Of a stretch of DNA of 20,307 nucleotides, positions 7,495 to 14,528 are shown piece after piece. This stretch comes from JANNSW01 sp031431235 (GTDB lineage Bacteria > Pseudomonadota > Alphaproteobacteria > Rhizobiales > Hyphomicrobiaceae), in NCBI GenBank assembly GCA_031431235.1, contig JANPDA010000218.1:1-20307 (forward strand). Direction: 5' to 3'. The position numbers and the translations under genes were made by a program. The notes beneath the pieces were generated by a model. That model had not been told where the DNA came from. It did not search any database and saw only the letters and a program-made list of their open reading frames with translations. How positions within the stretch are numbered: position 1 is the stretch's first letter; each line of letters begins with the position of its first letter.

Positions 7495-8484
7495 ATGGCA
7501 AGGAGCGAAGGCGCGAGCTTCCTCGATCGCTCGTTGACGCTCGAGATCGTCCGGGTGACGGAGCAGGCGGCAATCGCGGCTGCGCGGCTGCGCGGTCGCG
7601 GCGTCGAGAAGGCGGCGGATCAGGCCGCGGTCGATGCCATGCGGCGCGAGCTCAACCGGCTGAACATTCGCGGTCGCGTGGTGATCGGGGAGGGCGAGCG
7701 GGACGAGGCTCCGATGCTCTTCATCGGCGAGGAGGTCGGCACCGGCTCGGGCCCCAAGGTCGATATCGCAGTCGATCCCCTCGAGGGCACGACGCTGTGC
7801 GCCAAGAACATGCCGGGGTCGCTGGCCGTGCTGGCGATGGCCGCGGGCGGCACGCTGTTGCATGCCCCCGACATCTACATGGACAAGATCGCGATCGGGC
7901 CGGGCTACCCGGAGGGTGTCGTCGATCTCGATGCCTCGCCCGGCGACAACATCGTGGCGATCGCGCGGGCCAAGGGCGTGTTGCCATCGGAAATCGGCGC
8001 CTGCGTTCTCGATCGGCCTCGGCACGCCAAAATCATCGAGGAAGTAAGGAAGACCGGCGCTTCCGTGCAGTTGATCGGCGACGGCGACATCGCGGGCGTC
8101 ATCAACACGACGACACCCGAGGAGACGGGTGTGGATATCTACTTCGGCGTTGGCGGCGCGCCCGAAGGCGTGCTGGCGGCGGCGGCGCTGCGCTGCATCG
8201 GCGGCCAGATGCAAGGCCGCCTGCATCCCCTCGGCGATGACGACATCAAGCGAGCCGCAGCGATCGGCATCGCCGACATCCGGCGCAAATATTCGATGGT
8301 GGAGCTGGCCTCCGGCGACGTGTTCTTCGCGGCGACCGGCGTCACCACCGGCAATCTGCTGGCGGGTGTCAAATTCCGCGCCGGGTCGGTGGAGACCGAG
8401 ACCGTGGTGATGCGCAGCGCGACGAAGACAGTCAGGTGGATCCGTGCGCGCCACGGGTTCCCGTCGGCGCAGGGGGTGGGGTAG
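7495..8484 (+). CDS. glpX: Class II fructose-1,6-bisphosphatase
   Basis: A 329-residue metal-dependent phosphatase that hydrolyses fructose 1,6-bisphosphate in gluconeogenesis (and, in autotrophs, may also act on sedoheptulose 1,7-bisphosphate). Diagnostic motifs are VVIGEGERDEAPML (62-75) and VDIAVDPLEGTT (89-100), which supply the metal-binding acidic residues, followed by KNMPGSLAVLAMA and the late YFGVGGAPEGVLAAAALRCIGGQMQGRL block. Length matches the GlpX family. The start ATG has a GGGGGAAAA purine run upstream. The gene sits between hom and recJ, a usual alphaproteobacterial order, although here a toxin-antitoxin pair separates it from recJ. Confidence 0.96.
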   Translation: MARSEGASFLDRSLTLEIVRVTEQAAIAAARLRGRGVEKAADQAAVDAMRRELNRLNIRGRVVIGEGERDEAPMLFIGEEVGTGSGPKVDIAVDPLEGTTLCAKNMPGSLAVLAMAAGGTLLHAPDIYMDKIAIGPGYPEGVVDLDASPGDNIVAIARAKGVLPSEIGACVLDRPRHAKIIEEVRKTGASVQLIGDGDIAGVINTTTPEETGVDIYFGVGGAPEGVLAAAALRCIGGQMQGRLHPLGDDDIKRAAAIGIADIRRKYSMVELASGDVFFAATGVTTGNLLAGVKFRAGSVETETVVMRSATKTVRWIRARHGFPSAQGVG

Positions 8485-8550
8485 GCCGGGTCAGCTCTCC
8501 AACCGGCAGGGCCGGAATACGCGTTGGAGGAAACGTCTCGCACCCCCATC

Positions 8551-8688
8551 CACCCGTCATCCCGGACAAAGCCGAAGGCTTTGATCCGGGATCTCAGCTA
8601 CAGATGCCGCGCCCGTGGCCAGGATTCCGGATCGCCGCTGTCGTGCCGAAGGCGCGCTTCGGCATGACGGCGTCCGGGATGACGGGTG
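8551..8688. repeat. Composite palindromic intergenic repeat, copy 1
   Basis: The 336-base gap between glpX and the toxin gene (8485-8820) holds no gene but is dominated by nested inverted repeats. The outer arms are a perfect 17-bp pair, 8551-8567 and 8672-8688 (core GTCATCCCGGAC). Inside lie ATCCCGGA/TCCGGGAT (8559-8566, 8585-8592), AAAGCC-GAA-GGCTTT (8568-8582) and GCCGAAG/CTTCGGC (8645-8651, 8657-8663). Copies built on CATCCCGGAC/GATCCGGGATC are a familiar dispersed type in alphaproteobacterial genomes. A related copy lies at 15548-15602. Confidence 0.75.
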
Positions 8689-8820
8689 ATGCCTGGATGT
8701 GTTTCTCGAGAGGCGCCCTTCGCGCCGTAACCCGCCATGGTCGACGCGGGTGCATCCACACGGCGGAACACGCTTGGCTTTTCCGCCCGCATCTCGTTGA
8801 CTGGCGGAGGAACGAGTGCA

Positions 8821-9126
8821 TCACTCCCAGTCGATCGCCGTCAGATCGATGCTGCCGCGATCGGCACGCCCATGAACGACAGTGTAGATGCGAAGCTCGG
8901 CGTCATCATAGTCGTAGAGTAGGACAAAGGGCGTGCGTGGCACACGGAAGACGCCGACGCCGAGATCGGGCGGCCTGACCGGGAAGTGCTGCAGGGTTTG
9001 AGTGATCGCCGCGAGCATCAGATCCCGCGTCTCCGCCACGACCCGCACGCCGAACCTGTCGAGCCCTTGCGACAGCAGCGTCTCGAGGTCGCGAAAGAAC
9101 GTCCGCGAATAGCGGATCGCTCTCAT
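8821..9126 (-). CDS. RelE/ParE-type toxin, paralogue of the one at 3069-3377
   Basis: A 101-residue toxin beginning MRAIRYSRTFFRDLETLLSQGLDRFG, with the RelE-fold core RTPFVLLYDYDDAELRIYTVVHGRADRGSIDL. It overlaps its antitoxin by the 4 bases ATGA (9123-9126), the same architecture as the paralogous module 5.7 kb away. It is oriented against glpX and recJ, so it is not transcribed with them. The two copies have diverged to about half identity by eye, too far for a recent duplication. Target (mRNA or gyrase) cannot be determined here. Confidence 0.88.
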   Translation of the reverse strand: MRAIRYSRTFFRDLETLLSQGLDRFGVRVVAETRDLMLAAITQTLQHFPVRPPDLGVGVFRVPRTPFVLLYDYDDAELRIYTVVHGRADRGSIDLTAIDWE

Positions 9127-9374
9127 GCCTTGATCTTTGGAAGCCGCGCGAGGGCCGGCGAAGAGTTGAGCGCGGCGATCAATTCGTCATGGCTCATGGT
9201 GTGGCCGGTCGCGAAATCGTCTCGGGCCTCCTTCAGACTTTCCTGCTCATGCGGGCTCAAGGAGTGGAACCGCTCCTCCATGGAGTGTGCGATGTCGGCA
9301 AGAGCAGCAAGCTGCTCGATGTCGAGCTTCGACATCTGTTCTTCGATGAGGGTGATGGCCTGATCTCTGGTCAT
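9123..9374 (-). CDS. Antitoxin partner of the toxin at 8821-9126
   Basis: An 83-residue antitoxin, MTRDQAITLIEEQMSKLDIEQLAALADIAHSM, followed by SPHEQESLKEARDDFATGHTMSHDELIAALNSS. The second half aligns with the antitoxin at 3374-3634 (KADFVAGRTLTHAELVVEL against RDDFATGHTMSHDELIAAL). The N-terminal helices presumably dimerise and bind DNA, with the C-terminal part wrapping the toxin, as in other type II systems; that division is inference. There is no obvious Shine-Dalgarno. A TGTGCTA box lies 11-17 bases upstream, and farther upstream are two 12-bp direct repeats (9408-9436). Confidence 0.86.
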   Translation of the reverse strand: MTRDQAITLIEEQMSKLDIEQLAALADIAHSMEERFHSLSPHEQESLKEARDDFATGHTMSHDELIAALNSSPALARLPKIKA

Positions 9375-9384
9375 GCTTTGCTTC

Positions 9385-9391
9385 TAGCACA
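9385..9391 (-). promoter_or_regulatory. TGTGCTA box before the antitoxin
   Basis: This heptamer lies 11-17 bases before the antitoxin ATG, at the same distance as the identical heptamer at 3645-3651 in the paralogous module. It could be a -10-like element giving a nearly leaderless transcript, or part of an operator. Confidence 0.35.
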
Positions 9392-9407
9392 AACGCGTGG
9401 CAGGGAT

Positions 9408-9436
9408 CAGGCTTCGAGTCGCAACAGGCTTCGAGT
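9408..9436. repeat. Two 12-bp direct repeats upstream of the antitoxin
   Basis: CAGGCTTCGAGT occurs at 9408-9419 and again at 9425-9436, a 17-base period. The pair lies 34-62 bases upstream of the antitoxin start and 131-159 bases upstream of recJ, a position suited to an autoregulatory operator. Confidence 0.5.
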
Positions 9437-9566
9437 GGCGATCCGGATCTCTCTCCCTGTGCATCACCAACGCATCCTTCTTCCCCTCGGCCCGGCAGTC
9501 CCCCATGTTGACGCGCCGGGGTGACTCGGGGGGCAGAGCGCTCCGGAGACGAAAAGGGACCACCAC

Positions 9567-11402
9567 ATGGCCGCAGCTCGCCGACTGCCGACGGAGACCG
9601 AGCCCTCCTCCGCCCACTTCCTCTCCGTCCGCCAGTCCGCTCGCGGCCTTGCCTGGCTCGACCGGCTCGACGCGGAGGGGCTGAACCGCGCGGCGGCGAT
9701 TGCGGAGCGCCACGGGCTGCCGGAGCTGCTGGGACGGGTGCTGGCGGCGCGCGGCGGCACGGTCGACAACGTGCCGGTGCTGCTCGACCCGACACTCAAA
9801 GCGCTGATGCCCGATCCCTCCAGCCTGACCGACATGGACAAGGCCGCCGAGCGGCTGGCCGGCGCCATCGGCAACCGCGAGAAGGTTGCCATCTTCGGCG
9901 ACTACGACGTGGATGGAGCCGCCTCGAGCGCCCTCATCCATCGCTTCCTCGCGGCCCATGGGCTCGGTGGACGCATCTACATCCCCGACCGCCAGCACGA
10001 GGGCTATGGCCCCAACCCGCAGGCGATCGAGATGCTGATCTCCGAAGGGGCGCGCCTGATCGTGACGGTCGATTGCGGCACCACCAGCCACGCGGCTCTC
10101 GCGGTCGCACGGGGGTCTGGCGCCGATGTGCTGGTGATCGACCACCACCAGGCCGACGTGCAACTGCCGGACGTGCTGGCGATCGTCAATCCCAACCGTC
10201 AGGACGACCTCTCCGGTCTCGGCCACCTCTGCGCCGCCGGTGTCGTATTCCTCGTGCTGGTCGCAACTGCGCGCACGCTCCGCCGCGCCGGCCACTACGA
10301 CGCGAGCCACCCCGAGCCCGCTCTGATGGACTGGCTCGACATCGTGGCACTGGCAACGGTGTGCGACGTGGTGCCGCTCGAAGGCCTCAACCGGGCCTTC
10401 GTGACGAAGGGTCTGACGGTGATGCGTGCACGCCGCAATGTGGGTTTGCGGGCACTCGCCGATGCCGCGGGCCTGAAAGAGGCGCCGACCCCCTATGCGC
10501 TGGGCTTCGTGCTGGGGCCTCGGATCAATGCTGGCGGGCGGATCGGAGATTCAGGCCTGGGCGCGCGCCTGCTTTCGCTCGACGACGAGAGCGAGGCCGG
10601 TCGTATCGCCGTCACCCTCGACAAGCTCAACCGCGAGAGGAAGGCGATCGAGCAGGAGATCCTCGCCTCGGCGCTGGCCGCGAGCGAGATCGAGATTGCC
10701 GCGGATCCCTCGCTTGCCATGGTCATCCAAGGCTCGCGCGACTGGCACAAGGGGCTCGTCGGGCTCGTCGCCAGCCGCCTGACCGAGCGCTTCGGCCGGC
10801 CCTCGCTGGTGATTGCCTGGGGCGCGAATGGCGAGGGCACCGGCTCGTTGCGCTCGATCGCGGGCGTCGACATCGGCGCCGCAGTCCGCGCCGCGGTCGC
10901 TGATGGCCTGCTCTTGAAGGGTGGCGGGCACAGCATGGCCGCCGGTCTGACCGTTGCCGAGGACAAGATCGGTCCGCTCAAGCAGTTCCTCGGCGCCCGC
11001 CTCGCCGGCTCGGTCGACAACGCGCGTGGCGCGGCAGGCCTCAGCATCGATGCCGCACTGACACCGCGCAGCGTCAACGCCGAGCTGATCGGCCTGATCG
11101 AAAAGGCCGGACCTTTCGGCCAAGGCAATCCCACGCCACGTTTCGCCTTTCCGGCCCATCGCATCCGCAGCGTCCGCGTAATGGGGGAGGCCCATATGCG
11201 TGTATCGATCGAGGCGGGCGACGGCTCCAAACTCGAAGGCGTCGCCTTCCGGGCGGTCGGATCGCCGCTCGGCGACGCCATCACTGCCGCAGCAGGTGGC
11301 CTGCCCATGCACATCGCCGGCCACCTCCGCCGCGATACGTGGGGTGGACGCGAGAAGATCGAGCTGCAGATCGAGGACGTCGCCGATCCGCGCAGGCAGT
11401 AG
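9567..11402 (+). CDS. recJ: Single-stranded-DNA-specific 5'-3' exonuclease RecJ
   Basis: A 611-residue DHH-family nuclease that degrades single-stranded DNA in recombination and mismatch or base-excision repair. The DHH domain shows the metal-binding motifs in order: VAIFGDYDVDGAAS (107-120), VTVDCGT (166-172), VIDHHQAD (190-197) and GHLCAAG (219-225), then DWLDIVALATVCDVVPL. The C-terminal half has RINAGGRIGD, the DHHA1 nucleic-acid-binding segment GLVGLVASRL and GGGHSMAAGLTV, followed by the OB-like region near KAGPFGQGNPTPRF. Length and motif set are complete. The ATG is preceded by AAAAGGGA. It follows the glpX block after the inserted toxin-antitoxin pair. Confidence 0.96.
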   Translation: MAAARRLPTETEPSSAHFLSVRQSARGLAWLDRLDAEGLNRAAAIAERHGLPELLGRVLAARGGTVDNVPVLLDPTLKALMPDPSSLTDMDKAAERLAGAIGNREKVAIFGDYDVDGAASSALIHRFLAAHGLGGRIYIPDRQHEGYGPNPQAIEMLISEGARLIVTVDCGTTSHAALAVARGSGADVLVIDHHQADVQLPDVLAIVNPNRQDDLSGLGHLCAAGVVFLVLVATARTLRRAGHYDASHPEPALMDWLDIVALATVCDVVPLEGLNRAFVTKGLTVMRARRNVGLRALADAAGLKEAPTPYALGFVLGPRINAGGRIGDSGLGARLLSLDDESEAGRIAVTLDKLNRERKAIEQEILASALAASEIEIAADPSLAMVIQGSRDWHKGLVGLVASRLTERFGRPSLVIAWGANGEGTGSLRSIAGVDIGAAVRAAVADGLLLKGGGHSMAAGLTVAEDKIGPLKQFLGARLAGSVDNARGAAGLSIDAALTPRSVNAELIGLIEKAGPFGQGNPTPRFAFPAHRIRSVRVMGEAHMRVSIEAGDGSKLEGVAFRAVGSPLGDAITAAAGGLPMHIAGHLRRDTWGGREKIELQIEDVADPRRQ

Positions 11403-11418
11403 GAGAAGGTTTTAGGGA

Positions 11419-11463
11419 TTGGGTTTCAGGGGTCAGGGGGAACCAGTTTTCCCCAAAACCCAA
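11419..11463 (+). terminator. Nested hairpin after recJ, possible terminator
   Basis: TTGGGTTT (11419-11426) pairs with AAACCCAA (11456-11463), and inside it GGGGAA (11437-11442) pairs with TTCCCC (11449-11454). It starts 17 bases after the recJ stop. No T-run follows, so strength is uncertain. Confidence 0.4.
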
Positions 11464-11563
11464 CACCTGGAGCCTAGCCCCTCGCTCTCCCGGCTTGACG
11501 TCGGGGCCGATCGCGCGCTACGACACAACTATGTCACTTTCTTGCAACATTTGACGCTTCAAT

Positions 11564-11580
11564 TGTGCCCTGCGGGCACA
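11564..11580. other. Perfect 7-bp hairpin upstream of ntrY
   Basis: TGTGCCC-TGC-GGGCACA forms a 7-bp stem with a 3-base loop in the 285-base recJ-ntrY gap, 108 bases before the ntrY start. A TTGACG (11551-11556) lies just ahead but without a matching -10. It could be a regulator site or an RNA hairpin; function unknown. Confidence 0.35.
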
Positions 11581-11678
11581 TGTGATGCTCGAATGCGCCT
11601 TTCCAGGTGCGGAACGGGGCCGGGATCATCCGGTCGAGACGCGGGTGGGCAACAGCTGTTGTGAGAGCAACACTCTTC

Positions 11679-11682
11679 AAGG
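11679..11682 (+). promoter_or_regulatory. Ribosome binding site deciding the ntrY start
   Basis: AAGG lies 5 bases before the ATG at 11688. The frame is open further back to a GTG at 11607, but that region has no comparable site. Confidence 0.5.
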
Positions 11683-11687
11683 CGATC

Positions 11688-14069
11688 ATGCCGCGATTGG
11701 AGCGGCTGCGGCAGGACGCACCAGCAATGGTGCATTCGGTCATCCAATGGGTGCGCGCTGCCGCTCGCCGAGCCGAGGCCACCGCGCGCGACGCCTTCGA
11801 CCGCTTCAAAGTGCGCCGCGCCCGCTCACGCACCAAGTTCCGCCCGTTCGGCCGCGGTCGGGGACCTGCCTACTACCTTGGGCTGACCGTCATTTGCGGC
11901 GCGCTGCTCTCGGGTTTCCTCACCTACGCCATCTTGACCGGCCTCACGCCGATCGAGCCACGCCACGACGTCGTCGTCAGCATGCTGCTCGTCAACGTCC
12001 TGTTCGTCGTCGCCATGCTGGTTGCCGTCGCGCGCCAGGTCGGTCAGTTGATCAAGGCCCGCCGCAACCGGGTTGCCGGTGCCCGGCTGCACGTCCAGAT
12101 CGTGACGCTGTTCTCGGTCATCGCTGTCGTGCCAGCGATCGTGATCGCACTGTTTGCCACCTCTTCCCTCAATCGTGCGCTCGACCACCTGTTCTCGCGC
12201 GGCACCCAGAAGATCGTCGGCAATGCCCGCGAGGTCGCGCGCGCCTATCTCCAGGAGCATGGGCAGGTGATCCGCTCCGATATCGTTGCCATGGCGAGCG
12301 ACGTGGAGGGATGGGCAGGCCAGCTCGCCAACGCCCCGGGCGAGCTCGGGACGGCGCTGCTCGGGCAGTCGAGCCTGCGCAACCTGTCGATGGCCCGCAT
12401 TATCGACGGCAATGGCGAGACGATTGCAGCTGCGCCCATCCTCAACAGCCCCGGACCCAATCCCGCCCTCAAGCGCTACCTTGGGGAGGCAGCTTCGGGC
12501 GATGTGGTGATCGTGCCACCCGGCAAGACCGACGAGGTCGGCGCGCTGAAGCGCCTCTCCAGCCTGAGCGAAGCCTATCTCTACGTGGCGCGCTCCGTGA
12601 ACGGCAAGGTGCTGAGCCAGCTCCGTGAGACGGAGCGAACCGTCGCAATGTTCAAGGAGCTGGAGGAGCGCCGCGTCGGCTCGCAGCTCGCGATCGGGCT
12701 CATGTATGTCGAGTTGACGGTGATGCTGCTGCTGGCGGCGATCTGGCTCGGCATGCGACTGGCGAACGGCCTCGTCGCCCCGATCCGGCGGATGATCTCG
12801 GCCGCCCAGGAGGTCGCTCGCGGCAATCTCGACGTGTCGCTGCCCGTGAAGGCGCGGGAAGGTGATCTCGCCCACCTCTCGACCAATTTCAATCAGATGA
12901 CGGAGGAGCTCGGCAAGCAGAGGAACGCCCTCGTCAGTGCCAACGAGCAGCTCTCGAGTCGCCGCCGCTTCATCGAGGCCGTGCTCTCGGGGGTCTCGGC
13001 CGGTGTCATCGGCGTCAATGCCGCCGGGCTCATTACCCTCGTCAATCCCTCCGCCCGCATCCTGCTCGGCAAGCGCGACGAGGAGCTGGCCGGCATGGCG
13101 CTCGCCAATGCCATCCCGGAGTTCGCCGCGCTCCTGGCCAATGCTCGATCCGAGACCCGCAAGGACCGTCTCTCTGGCCAGGTCGACCTCGATGTCGATG
13201 GGTCGGAGCGCAATTTCGCGCTGCAAGTCACCCGCGAGCAGTCGGCTGGCGACAACGGCTTCGTCGTCACCTTCGACGACATCACCGGCCTTGTTGCCGC
13301 CCAGCGCACCTCCGCCTGGGCCGATGTGGCGCGCCGCATCGCCCACGAGATCAAGAACCCATTGACGCCGATACAACTCTCGGCCGAACGCCTCAAGCGC
13401 AAATACGCCTCCGTCATCACCGAGGATCGCGAGGTATTCGATCGCTGCACCGATACGATCATCCGCCAGGTCGGCGACATCGGGCGCATGGTCGACGAGT
13501 TCTCCTCCTTCGCCCGCACACCCAAGCCCGTGATGGAGCCCTACGACGTGTGCGAGATCGTGCGCGAGGTGGTGTTCCTGTTCCAGAGCAGCAATCCGGG
13601 GATCGAGCTCCTGATCAATGTGCCGACAACGCCGGTTCTGTTGTCCTGTGACCGGCGGCTGCTCAGCCAGGCGCTGACCAATCTCGTCAAGAACGCAACC
13701 GAGGCGATCGGCGCCGTACGCGAGAGCAAAGAGGCCCCCGCCGGCTACCAGGGCCAGATCGAGGTCATGGTGGCAGTGCATGAGGCCACCGTCGAGCTCG
13801 CCGTGATCGACAACGGTGTCGGCTTGCCGAAAAAGGACCGCAACCGGCTGGTCGAGCCCTATATGACGACGCGCGCAAAGGGCACCGGTATCGGCCTCGC
13901 CGTCGTCAACAAGGTGACCGAGCAGCATGGCGGCGAGCTGCGTCTGGAGGACGCACCGGTGACGGAGTCGCGCCGCTCGGGCGCTGCGCTGCGCATCCTG
14001 CTTCCGCTCGCCTGCCTGATCGCACGGGGCGAAAATCCCATGGAATTGCCGCCGAAGGCTGCCGAGTAG
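11688..14069 (+). CDS. ntrY: NtrY, membrane sensor histidine kinase
   Basis: A 793-residue sensor kinase that phosphorylates NtrX. Four hydrophobic segments are visible (about residues 61-85, 95-116, 135-157 and 333-355), with a periplasmic sensing region of about 175 residues between the third and fourth. A HAMP domain follows (about 357-410), then a PAS domain (about 425-533; FIEAVLSGVSAGVIGVNAAG) and the kinase core. His553 in RRIAHEIKNPLTPIQLSAERLKR is the phosphorylation site. The ATP-binding region has NLVKNATEAI (N-box), VIDNGVGLP (G1) and GTGIGLAVV (G2). Three transmembrane helices ahead of the sensor region are typical of NtrY. The ntrB and ntrC genes that often precede ntrYX are not upstream here. 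Confidence 0.95.
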   Translation: MPRLERLRQDAPAMVHSVIQWVRAAARRAEATARDAFDRFKVRRARSRTKFRPFGRGRGPAYYLGLTVICGALLSGFLTYAILTGLTPIEPRHDVVVSMLLVNVLFVVAMLVAVARQVGQLIKARRNRVAGARLHVQIVTLFSVIAVVPAIVIALFATSSLNRALDHLFSRGTQKIVGNAREVARAYLQEHGQVIRSDIVAMASDVEGWAGQLANAPGELGTALLGQSSLRNLSMARIIDGNGETIAAAPILNSPGPNPALKRYLGEAASGDVVIVPPGKTDEVGALKRLSSLSEAYLYVARSVNGKVLSQLRETERTVAMFKELEERRVGSQLAIGLMYVELTVMLLLAAIWLGMRLANGLVAPIRRMISAAQEVARGNLDVSLPVKAREGDLAHLSTNFNQMTEELGKQRNALVSANEQLSSRRRFIEAVLSGVSAGVIGVNAAGLITLVNPSARILLGKRDEELAGMALANAIPEFAALLANARSETRKDRLSGQVDLDVDGSERNFALQVTREQSAGDNGFVVTFDDITGLVAAQRTSAWADVARRIAHEIKNPLTPIQLSAERLKRKYASVITEDREVFDRCTDTIIRQVGDIGRMVDEFSSFARTPKPVMEPYDVCEIVREVVFLFQSSNPGIELLINVPTTPVLLSCDRRLLSQALTNLVKNATEAIGAVRESKEAPAGYQGQIEVMVAVHEATVELAVIDNGVGLPKKDRNRLVEPYMTTRAKGTGIGLAVVNKVTEQHGGELRLEDAPVTESRRSGAALRILLPLACLIARGENPMELPPKAAE

Positions 14070-14105
14070 CCGGCAGAACAGCATTGAGCCTCAAAGGAGT
14101 GACCG

Positions 14106-14498
14106 ATGACCGCTGATATCCTGATCGTCGACGACGAGGCCGACATTCGCGAGCTGGTTGCAGGCATTCTCGAGGACGAGGGGTTCAAGGCGCGGCTCGC
14201 GCGCGACAGCGAGGAAACTTTCGCCGCTATCGAGGAGCGCCGACCCTCCCTCGTCATCCTCGATATCTGGCTGCAAGGCAGCCGGCTCGATGGCCTGGAG
14301 GTGCTCTCCCTGATCAAGAAGCAGCACCCCGACCTGCCGGTCGTCATCATCTCCGGTCACGGCAACATCGAGACGGCGGTCACCGCGATCCGACGCGGCG
14401 CCTATGACTACATCGAGAAGCCGTTCAAGGCCGACCGGCTGGTGCTCGTCACCCAGCGCGCGCTGGAAGCCTTCGCGCTGAAGCGCGAGAACCGCTAG
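14106..14498 (+). CDS. ntrX: NtrX receiver domain (5' part of an ntrX interrupted by an amber stop)
   Basis: A 130-residue response-regulator receiver domain: ILIVDDEADIRELVAGILEDEGF with the acidic pocket at Asp9/Asp10, phospho-acceptor Asp53 in VILDIWLQG, Ser83 in VVIISGHGN and the conserved Lys105 in DYIEKPFKAD. It ends with QRALEAFALKRENR and TAG at 14496-14498. In intact NtrX this helix continues into the AAA+ domain; here the same frame does continue directly (LRERSTISSD, then the ATPase at 14529). The start has a strong AAGGAG, 36 bases after ntrY. As a stand-alone product it would be a CheY-like protein that could still accept phosphate from NtrY. It is either a nonsense mutation, a sequencing error or a true split gene. 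Confidence 0.88.
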   Translation: MTADILIVDDEADIRELVAGILEDEGFKARLARDSEETFAAIEERRPSLVILDIWLQGSRLDGLEVLSLIKKQHPDLPVVIISGHGNIETAVTAIRRGAYDYIEKPFKADRLVLVTQRALEAFALKRENR

Positions 14499-14507
14499 CT
14501 GCGCGAG

Positions 14508-14526
14508 CGCTCGACCATCTCGAGCG
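14508..14526 (+). other. Stem-loop just downstream of the ntrX amber codon
   Basis: CGCTCGA (14508-14514) and TCGAGCG (14520-14526) form a perfect 7-bp stem with loop CCATC. It begins 9 bases after the TAG and ends two bases before the ATG of the downstream frame. It could matter for read-through or could mask the restart site, or be chance in GC-rich DNA. Confidence 0.4.
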
Positions 14527-14528
14527 AC

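Noticed and set aside
6055..8454. 799-codon minus-strand open frame opposite hom and glpX
   Set aside because: It spans two well-supported genes and their gap; composition is that of an antisense shadow and no domain is seen.
9408..9436. Direct repeats as a CRISPR fragment
   Set aside because: Only two 12-bp units with a 5-base spacer; far too short for a CRISPR array.
11826..14084. 752-codon minus-strand open frame opposite ntrY
   Set aside because: Low-complexity His/Asp/Arg/Gly composition typical of a mirror frame; NtrY on the other strand is complete.
14496..14498. Amber codon read as pyrrolysine
   Set aside because: Nothing in the window supports a pyrrolysine system, and NtrX has no known role for such a residue at this linker position. 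Kept only as a general suppression possibility.
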